A DNA stretch of 64,000 bases from Selaginella tamariscina (taxonomy: Eukaryota > Streptophyta > Lycopodiopsida > Selaginellales > Selaginellaceae), in NCBI GenBank assembly GCA_003024785.1, contig PUQB01000113.1:300372-364371 (forward strand), in the 5' to 3' direction. A model generated the notes under the pieces. It worked only from the letters and a program-made list of their open reading frames with translations. It was not told where the DNA came from and ran no database searches. Position numbers and translations under genes: made by a program. The number at the start of each line of letters is the position of its first letter. Position 1 is the first letter of the stretch. Below are positions 9,980 through 21,030 of this stretch, one piece after another.

Positions 9980-10795
9980 AAGTTTGCAAAGCCAAGGAAA
10001 CATTGTACATCTCGTACCGACTTGGGCCTCTCCCACTCCACGATGGTCTTCACCTTGTGCATGTCCATGGAAACGCCAGCAGGAGAGACGATGTAGCCCA
10101 AGAACTCCACCGAATCCCTATCGAAAAAACACTTCTCCAACTTCGCGTACAGCCATGCTTGCGAAGCCGCTCTAGAACTAATCGTACATGCTTGTCATGT
10201 GCCGCCTAGTCCTTGAAGAAAATCAAAATGTCGTGGTAAGACCGAAGGCATCACCGTGTACTCGAAGTGTCCATACCTTGTACGAAAGGCAGTCTTCCAC
10301 TCATCGCCTAGATAGATCCGTACAAGGTTGTAGGCCCCTCGTAAGTCGATCTTCGTGAACACTTTGCTCCTCGCAGCCGATCGAGAAGTTCTGGGATCAG
10401 TGGCAACGGGTACCGATTCTGAATGGTGACTTGATTCAAAACCCCTGTAGTCCACAACCAAATGTAAACTTCCATCCTCTCTTGACAAAGAAGATAGGCG
10501 CTCCTGCAACGGACTTTGAGTGACGAATGAAGCCGGATGCCAAGTTGTCCTCGATGTACTGACGAAGAACCTCCAACTCTGTGGGTGACAATGCATAAAT
10601 CAGTCCGAACGGTGGAGTTTTTCCTTCCGCAAGATCAATAGGACAGTCGTAGGACCTGTGAATAGGAAGAACTGTAGCCTTGTGTTTGTCAAAAACGTCC
10701 TTAAAGGCATGATACTTGGATGGGAGGGAAGAAGGAGGAGAAGGAGAAGGAGATAGGAGAAGGAGATTGAAAAACAGGAGAGTCGGATACAAAAA
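9980..10795 (-). pseudogene. Chromovirus C reverse transcriptase with deleted active site
   Basis: The blocks [55 protein letters not shown] and HVRLVLERLRKHG are all visible on the minus strand. Between TVMP and the block that should hold the Y-x-DD catalytic pair, several tens of bases are missing (join near 10230). What remains there reads Y-H-D-I-L-I-F, and a stop (TAG) follows soon after. The enzyme cannot be active. Confidence 0.85.
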
Positions 10796-11364
10796 AGGTA
10801 GAAGAGGACGTAGGAGTTACTTGAAAGGCAAAAAGGTGGAAAGGAGCAGGATCAGTGGCGAGTTCATGCATGGTAGTGGTAAGAACTCGGAGAGGAGAAG
10901 GAGGGAGCTGTGACTGAAAAGAGGGAAGGATCTTAGGGGGTGGACAGAAGCAGGGTAACAGAAAGAGGCAGGATTGGAAAAAACCTGTGTGGATGTTGAC
11001 GAGTGTACAGGATTGGAAGAATCCTATATAGGAGTCCGTGGTTGCGCAGGAGTGGGGAAAGCCTATGAATGTGCTAACGAATCAACAGGAGGTGGATCAT
11101 GTTGAGGAGGAAACCTTCGACACTAATACAGGATTGGAAAACCCTGTATAAGAAAATGCAAACTTACAGGAGTGGGGAGAGCCTGCGGATGTGCTGAGGA
11201 ACTGACATGAGGTGAATCCTGTCGAGGAGGAGTTTTCAAACACTGGTACAGGAACAAGCACGGTCAATCCTGTAGCTTGTACTGCCTCAGATACTAAGGA
11301 TGTATCCTACACACACAAGAGTACAGGATTCATCCTAGCTGTCGGAGAGGAAAACGTGAGCGTC
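10796..11364 (-). pseudogene. Proline-rich linker between protease and RT, element C
   Basis: It corresponds to 346-1010 of element A and contains the same duplicated segment, with more small deletions. The reading frame is broken in several places and no domain is recognisable. Confidence 0.6.
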
Positions 11365-11748
11365 CTAGACCTCCAGTCGATCTGCGGATTTTGCAATAAT
11401 GAACCATGGCATGCCCAAAATGATAGGAGTCGATCGAGTCTTGATCAAGTTGAAGAAAATTGAACAGTTGAATGTGCCATAATTGCAGGAGAGAGGTTCG
11501 GTAGCATGGGTAACTGCGCCAGAAGCAATCAGACGCCCATCGGCCACCTCTACAGGAACTGCACGCTTCAACTTCACCATCGAAAATGCCATGTTGAGTT
11601 GCAAAAGTGTCATCCATAAGCATGCATTTGCACCAGTGTCTAACAAGGCAAAATCCATGAGCTCTCGATTATTAAGATGAATGTGTACAAGAAACTTAAG
11701 TGATGGAATGGTATGAGCAGCACCAATGGAGCCTGCACCTACATCCAA
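11365..11748 (-). pseudogene. Chromovirus C protease
   Basis: The 127-codon minus-strand frame contains FALLDTGANAC (active-site Asp-Thr-Gly), AVPVEVADGRLIASGAV and TPIILGMPWFIIA, the two conserved retropepsin blocks. Local frame changes just after the active site alter the flap region. Confidence 0.85.
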
Positions 11749-11749
11749 C

Positions 11750-12731
11750 TTCGCGGCTCCTAGACGAAGTGAACATTGAAGTTTTTCGACTGAACTTTAG
11801 CTTCAACTTCACGCGTCTTGAACTTCTTGGCTTTAATAGGACATTCTGCCACCTTGTGTCTTGCTTCACCACAATACAAGCATAGGTTCTCACTGCGGCA
11901 ACGTTGCTTCTCAGCAGCAGAAAAAGAGCCACGTTTGGATTTCTCAACCTCCATAGGAACTACTCCAGAAGGTGGTGCAGGAACATGTACCACAGCTGCA
12001 GGATTGGTTTGCAGGAACTGCTGACGGGATCTTTCTGACGACGCTCAAACAAATAGTTATCGCAACGAACAGCTTGTTACATGATCTCCGCTAATGTTTG
12101 GGCATCCGGTAACGTAAAGAGAAGGTCCTTCACGTCATCCCTCAACCCAAAACGGAAGTGTTCGATCAATGCAGTTCGTCCCATGGAATGTTCGTGCAAA
12201 GTTGTTGAAATTCGATGCATAGACGGAAGTTGGGCGGGACCTTGAGTGAGCTTCGTAACTTTGTGCATGCGAAACGGTACTTATCAGGATCCAAATCAGG
12301 CTTCAAAGGCAGCCACAAAACCTTCAAAGTCTTCCATCAATGGGTCGTCACGCTCCAGCAAAGGGGGCAACCCAAGCCCGTGGAGACCCACTTAGTAAGG
12401 ATGCCAAAAGGCCAACCTTTTGTGTATCAGTCGAGTAGCGGCGTGGTTGCATGCAGATCAAGAGCTGGATATGATTCAGGAAACCTTGGAAATTGGCACG
12501 ATTGCCACTGAACTTTTTGACATGCTGACCTTTGGCTTCGAAGAAAAGTTCAATGAAGAGGGGAACCACCGATGCCTGAGAGAGAGCCTGTGCAGCAGCC
12601 TTGGAGGATGCATCAGCAGCTGCATGTGCCGCATTGGTGGAACCTTGCAGATCGGTGACCACTTGGTGCAAAGTGGCCAGCTCATGAAGTAACATTTGGT
12701 GCTCGCATTGAAAGCGCTTAAAATCAGCCAT
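11750..12731 (-). pseudogene. Chromovirus C gag
   Basis: The start ATG is at 12731-12729 and the N-terminus begins MADFKRFQCEHQ. An alanine-rich segment (AAHAAADASSKAAAQALSQ) precedes the capsid block (AQKVGLLASLLSGSPRAWVA). The zinc knuckle CLYCGEARHKVAEC (C-2-C-4-H-4-C) lies in the frame 11993-11760. Frameshifts near 12350 and 12080 split the gene. The knuckle binds element RNA; the capsid part builds the particle. Confidence 0.85.
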
Positions 12732-12762
12732 GATCTATACACGAAGGAAGTTCACACAAGGA

Positions 12763-13437
12763 TCCCGATCAATTTCTGTCTATGCATCCAAATGTCATCA
12801 ACTTTGCATGAACATTCCATGGGATGAGACGCATTGATCGAACACTTTCATTTTGGGTTGAGGGATGACATGAAGGACCTTCTCCTTATGTTACCGGATG
12901 CCCAAACCTTACCAGAGATCATGCAATAGGTTGTTCACTGCAACAACCGTTTGTTCAAACGCCATCAGGTAAAATCCCGTCAGAAGTTCCTGCAAGCCAA
13001 TCCTATAGTTGTAGCATATGTCCTACAACATCTTCTGGAGTAGTTCCTATGGAGGCCAACAAATATAAGCGTGGCCCACTTTCAGTTTATTGAGAAGCAA
13101 CGTCGTCATGGTGAAAACTTATGTTTGTATTGTGGTGAAGCAGGACACAAAGTGGCAGGATGTCCTGTTAAAACCAGGAAGTTTAGGATGCATGAAGTTG
13201 AAGTTGAAATTCAGTCGGAAAACCTTAATATCCACTTCATTTAAGAGCCGCAAAGTTGGACGTAGGCGCATGCTCTGTTGGTGTTGCTCACACCATTTTA
13301 TCACTCAAGTTTCATGTACACATTCACTTCAATGATCAAGAGCTAAGGAGTCTGCCCTGTTAGACACTAATGCAAATGCATGCTTCATAGATGACACTTT
13401 TGCAGCTCAACATGGCATTCTGGCGGTAAAGTTGAAG
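12763..13437 (+). pseudogene. Inverted chromovirus gag-protease fragment
   Basis: On the plus strand this is a diverged piece of the same family. It holds the end of the capsid block (FGLRDD-like, 12850-12935), the knuckle CLYCGEAGHKVAGC (about 13121-13162) and the protease start, where LLDTNANACFIDD stands instead of LLDTGANAC. The Gly to Asn change in the active site and several stops show that it is dead. It lies head to head with the gag start of element C and is cut at 13437 by element D. Confidence 0.85.
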
Positions 13438-14088
13438 CCTCCATGGTCGCCAGGATGCTGTCCAATCCTGATGTGGTCCAATCCTTGGTGGTTGCCAGGC
13501 TAGATAGTGTCCAATCCCGAGGGTTCATGCCGGTAAGCCTGCTTTACCTTGGGAGTAATGGAAAGTGCTAAATGGCCTCTACTTGGACGCCACAAGGGTC
13601 CGTGTATAGGGGTGGGGGAGTTCTCCTATGGTAATGCTGCCGCTTGGTAGCAGAGTACGTTGTTGGGCCTAGGAGCGGAGCAAGAGGAGAATCACTGAAG
13701 AGATGGTGAACAGAAGGAACATGTATTTATATATATATATATTGCCTACCTGAGCACAAATTACCTCAAGAAGGTGGAACAAGATACAAGACAAAAATTG
13801 GACTAGAAGGACCTCAACCCACTACCAGCCTTCCTACTTATATAGTGGGTCGGCTAGCACTAGACCCTAGGTACATGTGCACTCTGTCACATTTATGTGC
13901 CTCTCCTATGCGTGCTGTCTTGAGTACCTTAGGTAGTTGATCTGGATGATCGGATCTATGCATGGTTACATCGCTGCCTGACAACTGTCGCCGTTAGTCC
14001 ATACCTGTGGTGTCTTCATTGTTTGGTGTTCCGTCTCGTCGCTCGTTTGCTCCAGCTGGCGGTTTGACAATGGTCAAAACCACCATCA
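13438..14088 (-). repeat. 3' LTR of element D, end truncated
   Basis: On the minus strand it starts with TGATGGTGGTTTTGACC at 14088 and follows the LTRs of element E (20354-21030 and 27264-27910), including a TATATATA run near 13730-13742. It stops about 60 bp short of the family LTR end, where the inverted gag fragment begins. Confidence 0.85.
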
Positions 14089-14456
14089 ACTAGATGCCCG
14101 GACTTATTTGTTGGCACGTCCTTGGGCCATTCCCTAGACGTCCCCCCATAGTGCTCCCGATACATGGTGATCGCGCTCTTCGTTGCGGCCAGCGTTGTCT
14201 TCAACGTGGCGATGGTTGCATCTCATAGCACGATCACTCTCCATAGCCTTGTCTTGGACCTTGCATGTTGCTCATGAATATGCTTGAGCTGGACCTCCAA
14301 TTCCTGAGTCTGCTATTGCGAGTGTTGCAACTCTTGTTCCCTTACTACGAGGAGTTGAGTTGTAGTTGAGTGTGTACTTCTAACTCCATGGTGGTCCGCG
14401 GTGAGGTCTTGTGGGGCTTCGACCAGTCGATGTTCCTTGGAGTGGTGAGAATGGAA

Positions 14457-16194
14457 CTATAGCCCCTTGCACCTCTGACATGGGTTTCTCTGAAGAGGAC
14501 GCGGGAGTGACTTCGAGCTGGTTAGTGGCCTGGTGCAGTTCTTCTTTGGCCACTGCCAGCTCTTGGTGGACCTTCGTGAGCTCCGCCTTGCGTTGCTTGA
14601 GTTCGGAGCCAAGCTCAAAAACTTGCTGCTCCTTCTCTTTGTGGCATGTTCATAGTTCTGTCCTAGTTGGTTGTGGAGCTTTTGGAGGCTATCATACTTG
14701 ATCTGGAGTTGATTCAAGTTGTCGGTCATTTGTTGGCATGCCTCTTCTGCTTGCTTCCTCCTAGCCTCTGCGATCTCTCATAGTTGGACCCCCTGGAGAA
14801 GCTGTTTCGAATCCCCCGGGCCTCCTTTTGAGCAGTCCGATAGCTGTTCATGAGCTCCTTTACTATTGCATCGTGCTCTATGGACACTCTTGGGAGGTTT
14901 AAATCATTGTACATTGCTGCAGCCTTCCTGATTAGATTAAAGGCCTTGGCCAGTTCAAGATGCACTGTAGTGGTCCATCGCCCCTTGGCATTGTAATCCC
15001 GGTAAACCTGCTCAACATGTTACCTGTATCTTCCTCGCTGCCCAAGTTGTTGGCCTATGATGGGCTGGCTAGACACTCTCCCGTGCTCTACGACCCTTGT
15101 GTTGGTGGGGCCTCCTCTAGGGGTACTGCTGGTGTGGACCCCGTGGTTGGGGCCCTTCACTCCTTTCCCCGCGGTCCCCTTCCCTTGGCTTGCTCCGTCG
15201 GGGAGTCTTCTCTTGTCCATTTTCACAATGACTCTAGTGTGTTCGATTGCTTCCCTTTGTCGGTTCAGCTAGGGCCTGCCTGCTCTCCTTCCCCGACTCT
15301 TCAATGGTGTTCAAATAGAATTGCTCCGATAAGAGAATCAAGCTTCGGCTAATGATCCATGCAATCATACATTGAGGGGGCCGGTTGTGGTGAGTCTCAT
15401 CCGGTTCCTTTCTAGATCCCGTTGATGCATGAGTCAGGGCTGGAATTATATAGTGCCTGAGGCAGTTTGCCCAGTCCATAGCGACTCCTTCTCAGGTGCT
15501 GCACAGGGTGTCTGCCAGTCGTGTGCTACGTGCCTCTCTGTTTTCCGGTGAAAATAAAAAATATGAGAGCCAAGAACTTGTCCATGTCATCCCCTTTTTG
15601 TATAGAGAGTTTGGGCATTGCTATCTTGTCCCGGTTGGTGGGGAACCACTGGCATTTGGGCTCCTTCAGCTCTTCCAAGGGTGTGCCGCTCTCTAGTAGG
15701 TAGAACATGGCGGCCAACTGGTTTAGATCAATGCAGAAGTACGCCAAGTCGCCCAATCTGAATTGCAGATCCGCTCGCTTGGTTTTCCCCATCTCCAGCT
15801 GTATTGTCTGGATGAAGTGGATGGCTCGCATGACGATTCGGGCTTCTCCACTGCTCCCCATGGGGCCTCATAGAACCCGAGTAGCCGCATTTGTTTTCGA
15901 ACCCTCCGAACGCTGGGTCAACTGATCAACTCCTTAAATTTGGAGAACCTGGGGGCCACGAGCTTCGCGATTCTATCCTATCCCTTGTACCGCACTCAGA
16001 CTTGCTGGATGGGCACCGGCTTGTTCTGCATGGTCCACTCCATCATCCTGATGTTGGAGAGTAGTTAAACTTTCCTGAGGAGAAGTGAGCGTGCCCTCGT
16101 TCACCCATGTTGTCCTTCTTAAGATGGTGCCTACATGGCAGCCTACCTCATTTGATATGACCGACACGTCTTCCCATGCACCATAACAGGGCAT
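14457..16194 (-). pseudogene. Unidentified ORF downstream of pol, element D
   Basis: Three separate minus-strand frames cover this stretch: 16194-15973, 15861-15526, and 14965-14457, which is lysine/glutamate-rich and predicted coiled-coil. They align by eye with plus-strand frames of element E at 25240-27170; shared traces are APRFSKFKELI and SPRYSRFKELI, and MYNDLNLPRVSIEHDAIV and MYNDLDLLAVAKEHDAIV. Some plant Ty3 elements carry extra or env-like ORFs between pol and the 3' LTR. I do not recognise this one, and stops and frameshifts interrupt it. Confidence 0.55.
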
Positions 16195-16334
16195 TAATGG
16201 TGCCGCATGCCATTATTACCCTGTTTTACGTGCTCACGCGTGTGTCCACCCTCATGGACCATGTGACCATGTGAGATAGCCATTTGTGTGGGACTGGGAT
16301 CCCCGCTCACCCGTTGAGTGCCTCTTCCTTCAGT

Positions 16335-16735
16335 TCTCAACACTGCTACCCTAGTCCTATCCTAGGAGGACGACGAAAGGATGCTCTGACCCATCGCATA
16401 CGGAAGCCGACTCATGACATCGGCCGAACGCTACTACTCGGCGACCAACAAAGAATGCTTGGCGGTTATCTATGGAGTATCTAAGTTTTGCCACTACCTC
16501 CTGGGCAACCACTTTCATATTGATCGTGGATCACCATGCCATGCTCTAGCTCGTCAACAAACCATAGCTCACCGGGCGACCGGCTTGGTGGATACTCCTC
16601 CTACAGGAATTCGAGTTCACTGTAGTTCATAAAGTAGGTAAGTTGCACATATCACTGGATCTCCTCTCCTGAATAACGTGTCGAACCACCCGAAGCCATG
16701 GCCTTACTCGACATACCAGACGCTAACCTCTTCGG
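16335..16735 (+). pseudogene. RNase H fragment, inverted copy inside element D
   Basis: The plus strand encodes MTSAERYYSATNKECLAVIY and GVSKFCHYLLGNHFHI, the middle of a Ty3 RNase H. It is the inverted counterpart of 16937-17335. The remainder is frameshifted. Confidence 0.8.
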
Positions 16736-17335
16736 GGCAACTGTCGAACAAGGCACCTCACCACGAGCCACTGAGTTGATAGCCGGCCCGGACATCCCAG
16801 CATGGCAGCAGCCAATACAACATTACCTCATCAACAGGTTAAACAGCCTTTTCGGAACATTGGCAACACAAAGACAAAGCTTCACCCGAAGGTGCTTACC
16901 GTTCCAGCTGATTGGGGATTACTAGGATCAGCTATATAAGCGGCGTCTGGTATGTTGAGTAAGGCCATGGCTTTGGGTGGTTCGCTGCTCATTATTCGGG
17001 AGAGGAGATCCGGTGATACATGCAACTTACCTACTTTATGGACTACAGTGAACTCAAATTTTTGTAGGAGGAGTATCCACCGAGCCGGCCGCCCGGTGAG
17101 CTGTGGTTTGTTGACGAGCTAGAGTAGGGCGTGGTGATCCATGATTAATATGAAGTGGTTGCCCAGGAGGTAGTGGCAAAACTTAGATACTCCATAAATA
17201 ACCACCAGGCATTCTTTGTTGGTTGCCGAGTAGTTGCGTTTTGGCCAGCGTCATGAGTAGGCTTTCCGTATGCGATGGGTCATAGCATCCTTTCATCATC
17301 CTCTTGGGATAGAATCGCACCTGCCGCTATGCTAG
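16335..17335. repeat. Inverted repeat, about 400-bp arms around a 200-bp spacer
   Basis: Left arm 16335-16735, right arm 16937-17335, compared by eye over their whole length with scattered differences. Matching landmarks are CATGGCCTTACTC at about 16698 and its complement at about 16956, and the GGTGGATACTCCTCCTACA segment at about 16590 and its complement at about 17072. Transcribed as one RNA it would form a long hairpin. Confidence 0.8.
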
Positions 17336-18190
17336 AGCCATCTATTTGTAAGTGGAACTATCGATTCCAATCTGGTGGAATGAGGATAGGTGCTTCCACC
17401 AACTGGCTCTTTATGTCCTCGAAGGCAGCCTGTCGGTTGGCGGTCCATTCATATGGTGTCTCCTTGGTGAGTAATTTGGTCATAGGCTGGGCCCTATCAC
17501 ATACTATCAGATAAACTTGCGGTAAAACCTTGTTTTCCCCAGGAACTACTGGAGTTCTATCACATTCTGTGGGGGTGGCATCTCGGCCAGTGCTCGTACT
17601 GATCATGGGTCCACCGTGATGCCTTCCTTGGAACGATGTGCCCTAACAACTTCCCTGTAGTCATGCCAAATACACACTTTGAGGGGTTAAGAGATATCCC
17701 ATATTCCTGACAGTGCCGAAACACCCATTCCAGGCGTGCCACATGGTCCTCTACTGGTCCAGAAGCTGTGAAGTCGTCTAGGAATGCCCGGACGAAATTC
17801 GTGAGGTTGTCCAGGAATACACACTAGACCAATCTCTGAAACGTGGCTGGAGCGTTGCAGAGTCCAAATGGCATAACTTTGAATGTGTATGTTCCCCAAT
17901 CCGTGAATGAACGCAGTCTTAGCTTGGTCTTCCGTTGCGATCGTCACCTGGTTGTATCCACTGAAGCCGTCCATGAACGAGTACATCTCATGACCCACTA
18001 CGTTTTCTAGGATGGCCTCCGTAAACGGGTTCCTTCTTTGTGGTGGCATTCAGTCACCGATCGTCTATGCAAATTCGCAATTGGCCGTCCTTCTTAGGAA
18101 CGATGACGATTTGTGACAACCATTCTGGGTTCTTGATGGGGTAAACGAAGTCTGCTTCGAGCCACTTGTAATCTCCTGTTTAGCTTTTGG
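16937..18190 (-). pseudogene. Element D reverse transcriptase and RNase H
   Basis: The minus strand shows FVYPIKNPEWLSQIVIVPKK and DGQLRICIDDR (near 18170-18070), MYSFMDGFSGYNQVTIATED (RT motif A, near 17990), FLDDF (catalytic motif, near 17770) and GISLNPSKCVFGMTTGKLLG. The connection block (EWTANRQAAFEDIKSQL) and a decayed RNase H follow. The FLDDF motif is retained, but frame changes near 17900, 17690 and 17600 and several stops disable it. Confidence 0.85.
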
Positions 18191-18938
18191 GCGTAGTTTG
18201 AGTTGATGCAGTATTGTTGTTGGTAGCTATGTGTCAGGTTTTAGCATAATTTTGTGTTGGCACAACTCTGACAATACTCCCCTTAGGTCATGGTAGGTTC
18301 AGGTGAATACCTCCCGTACCTACGGAGGCAGTTGGCAATCTGCTCTCTTAGCTATGATCCTATGTGAGCATTAACATTTACTAACTGGGGGTCTCTGTTG
18401 GTGCATGTTGACATGCTTAATCGCTGCTTCGGGAGTCATGTTCCACCCATACATTAGCTTGCCGCGGTACTCTCCTAGGCCAGCGGAGCTACACTCCGCA
18501 TTTCCTTCCAAAAATGGGCCACCTCGAAATTTGAGCTTCTGAGGTGTCTGCTCCGGCCTCTAGCGAGTGATTAGGTACGCGGAGGTCAACTCCGTACTTC
18601 CTACTGGGGGTCTACCTCCCTATGATGAATAACTTTGGCAAGCATGTAGGATTTCTTTCTTCTCATCATCCACTCTCTCCCCCAGTCTGGGAGGTGGTAT
18701 TCCTGGGGTCGGGATTTCCGATGGTGGCGCCGGGACTTGTTTCATAGTAACGGATATGAGTCCCTTCTTGACGGGGAAACGGACCTGTTGCTTCTCCCAG
18801 TCATGTTGTACCCTTGCCCCCAGAGCCGTGGCCAGCCCAGGAGTAAGTCGAACCCCCTTTTGCGTGCATGTCGAGAACAACCACGTTTATCAGGAACTTA
18901 ACGCTCTGGATCCTGATACCTACCTTTCTCATGATGCC
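18191..18938 (-). pseudogene. Element D, region between protease and RT
   Basis: One 86-codon frame (18880-18620) continues from protease-like sequence (VRLTPGLATALGARVQHDWE) into a proline-rich stretch (PAPPSEIPTPGIPPPRLG). This is a plausible PR-RT spacer, but it is interrupted and nothing in it is diagnostic. Confidence 0.5.
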
Positions 18939-19290
18939 TTAGGTGTCACCTTGGCTTTGTTTGCCATACGTATGAGGAAGGGTGAGGGCTCCGGGGGCAG
19001 CATCCCAACTCTTTGATGGAGCTCTGTGGACATGATATTTAACCTGATCCCCATCTATGATCACGTTGTGGACTATGCAGCCCACCACTTTGATGGGTAT
19101 AGTCGGTACGTTGTCCACAAAGTCTACTACTATCATTGCTACCCTTGGGGGCGCTGTTGTGGGCCCATGCAGCTCCCTAGTGAGGACTTCATACAATCTT
19201 GGAGATAACCGTAGTAGCTCTCCTAAAGTTATCAACACCTGGGTTTTCTCGCACCCTCCCGGCGAGGGCCTCATGCATTCCCGTCGTGCC
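18939..19290 (-). pseudogene. Element D protease-like segment
   Basis: A minus-strand frame contains VPTIPIKVVGCIVHNVIIDGD. In element E the corresponding residues are VIIDGGSAVN. An aspartate within I-I-D-G-G-S is the protease active-site form seen in some plant Ty3 elements. In D the serine and the following residues are altered. Confidence 0.65.
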
Positions 19291-19299
19291 TCTGGCCCT

Positions 19300-20281
19300 T
19301 GGACCCTATGCCAATCTCACTTGTTTTGCAGCCGCCTCCACCTTGGCGCACCTTCGCTCCCACTGACCTTGTTCTCGAGGTCGGTTGCCACTTCCTCCTC
19401 ACTAGACTCCCCGTTGTCTTTCTCCTCCAAGTCACTAGTTGTCTTGTATGTTGGGCTTGCGACCTCATGATTGCCCCGCATTGCAGCTCGAGGTGTGACA
19501 TTTTTACATGGTGGGCTTGTGGTGCGGGACCTAGTGTTTACTGTGGTTGGGGCTGGTCCTTCAGCCACCCCTATGGCCTTTGGTACGTGCGCTTCTAGCA
19601 TGGGCTTGAGCATCACAATCCAAGAGCATCGGTATAGTGGATGGTGTCCACTGCACAACGTGCAGATCAGCTCCCGGCGTTCTAGCCGTTTGTTCCTCAT
19701 TGTACTTTGGTTGATTTTGTTGACGCTCCCAAGAGTGTGACCTCTGGTTGGGTTCTCCTGATCACGATCTATGGCAGGGTTCACCACCGCCGTAGCCCAT
19801 ACTGTTTGGTCTCCCAGGTGGTCCGCCTTTGTCGCTCAATGACCCATGCGCTAGTCTGGGGTAGCATATTGCTTAAGAGCTTGGTTAGTTGGTAACAATC
19901 ATCCGTGTTTGTGGGATCCATGGACATTACACACTTTGCAATATTTATCCCTATGTGCGTGTATCCTAACTGAGCAAGAGTCATCGTTAGTTCCTCTTGC
20001 CGTGCTATCCGCCTTCTGGGTCTCTCTTTGTTGTGATTGCTCGTGCTCCCTAGTTCCCGCCCTATTAGGGAGGTTTTGGAATGTCCGAAGGTTTTCCTTG
20101 TCCGTGGTGGTGTCGTTTGCCCCCTCGGTATTGATTTGTCCTGCGTCTTCCTCTCTTGGCGTCTTTTGGATTGCCACTTCTTCGCCTTCTTGGTGTACCG
20201 GAGTAACTTGTCGAACGTCTGGTCATCGTTTAGACTAATCCACTTGCGGATCTCCGGCCACAGTCCCTTTCGGTACCACAT
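19300..20281 (-). pseudogene. Element D gag with zinc knuckle
   Basis: The frame 20281-19781 carries a basic segment (YTKKAKKWQSKRRQERK) and a knuckle-like start (YTHIGINIAKCVM). The frame 19787-19317 carries CTLCSGHHPLYRC (C-2-C-3-H-4-C) and an acidic region (EEKDNGESSEEEVATDLEN). Element E has the same features at 22980-23600. The capsid part upstream is missing. Confidence 0.75.
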
Positions 20282-20299
20282 TTTTCTTGGTCAAGTCGA

Positions 20300-20353
20300 C
20301 TGTCTTCATTGCTCGGCGTTCCATCCCGTCGTCATTCGCTCCGACTAGCGGTT
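20300..20353 (-). repeat. Remnant of the 5' LTR of element D
   Basis: The sequence is the complement of the first 50-60 bp of the LTR family (compare 14020-14088). It touches the first base of element E's LTR, so the two LTR starts form a short palindrome around 20353. Confidence 0.65.
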
Positions 20354-21030
20354 TGATGGTGGTTTCACCGTCAAACTTGCTAGCCAACGCAAACCAGCGA
20401 CAGGACAGAGCGGCCGAGCAATGAAGGTATAGCAGGTATAGATTGATGGTGACAGCTATTAGGTAGCACTTAACCAGGAGTAGATTTGATCGTCTGGATC
20501 AACTACCAAGGTACTTAGGACAACACATATAAGGGAGGCACATAAATGCTACATGCAGGACTTTGTGCAAACCAGTGAAAGAGAGTGCCACCTGTACCTA
20601 AGGTCTAGCACTAGCCAACCCAACTATATAAGCAGGAAGGCTAGTACTGAGTCGAGGTTCTTCTAGTTCATTTTTGTCTTGTATCTTGCTCCACTTTTCT
20701 GGGGCAGCTTTGTACTCAAGCAGGCAATATATATACATATACATATGTTCCTTATGTTCCCACCTCTCCCGTTACTCTCCTCTCACTCCGCTCCTAGCCC
20801 AACAACGTACTAAAGTAGGAAGCGCAGCACTGCATTAGGAGAACCCCTCCTCACTGTACACTGACCCTCACGGCGTCCGGGTAGAGGCCATCTCAGCACC
20901 TTCTAGTACTCTCGAGGTAAGGCTGGCTAACCAGCGCGGACACTCGGACTGGATGCTATCCACATCGTCCTAGCGACCATCAAGACTTCATAGCAACACC
21001 ACATTTGGCATGCGGAGTCCCCGACGACCA
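20354..21030 (+). repeat. 5' LTR of element E (677 bp)
   Basis: It begins TGATGGTGGTTTCACC and ends CCGACGACCA, the usual TG..CA ends. A TATA-like CTATATAAGCAGG lies at about 20622. A TATATATACATATACATATG run lies near 20730. Confidence 0.85.

Larger units (their letters stand above)
7332..12733 (-). mobile_element. Ty3/gypsy chromovirus C, most complete copy, 5' LTR missing
   Basis: Minus-strand order: gag (12731-11750), protease (11748-11365), proline-rich linker, RT (10795-9980), RNase H (9979-9412), integrase with GPY module (9410-8051), chromodomain (8050-7848) and LTR3. This is the standard order for chromoviruses. Frameshifts, stops and a deletion in the RT active site make it non-functional. 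Where a 5' LTR should follow the gag start, an inverted gag-protease fragment lies instead. Confidence 0.9.
13438..20353 (-). mobile_element. Ty3/gypsy element D, second family, rearranged
   Basis: Minus-strand order: remnant of a 5' LTR (20353-20300), gag (20281-19300), protease (19290-18939), RT (18190-17560), connection and RNase H (17606-16937), an inverted second RNase H copy, an unidentified extra ORF (16194-14457) and a 3' LTR (14088-13438) that lacks its end. No integrase core is recognisable. The family differs from A-C in its LTR, its gag knuckle and its protease motif. Confidence 0.85.
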
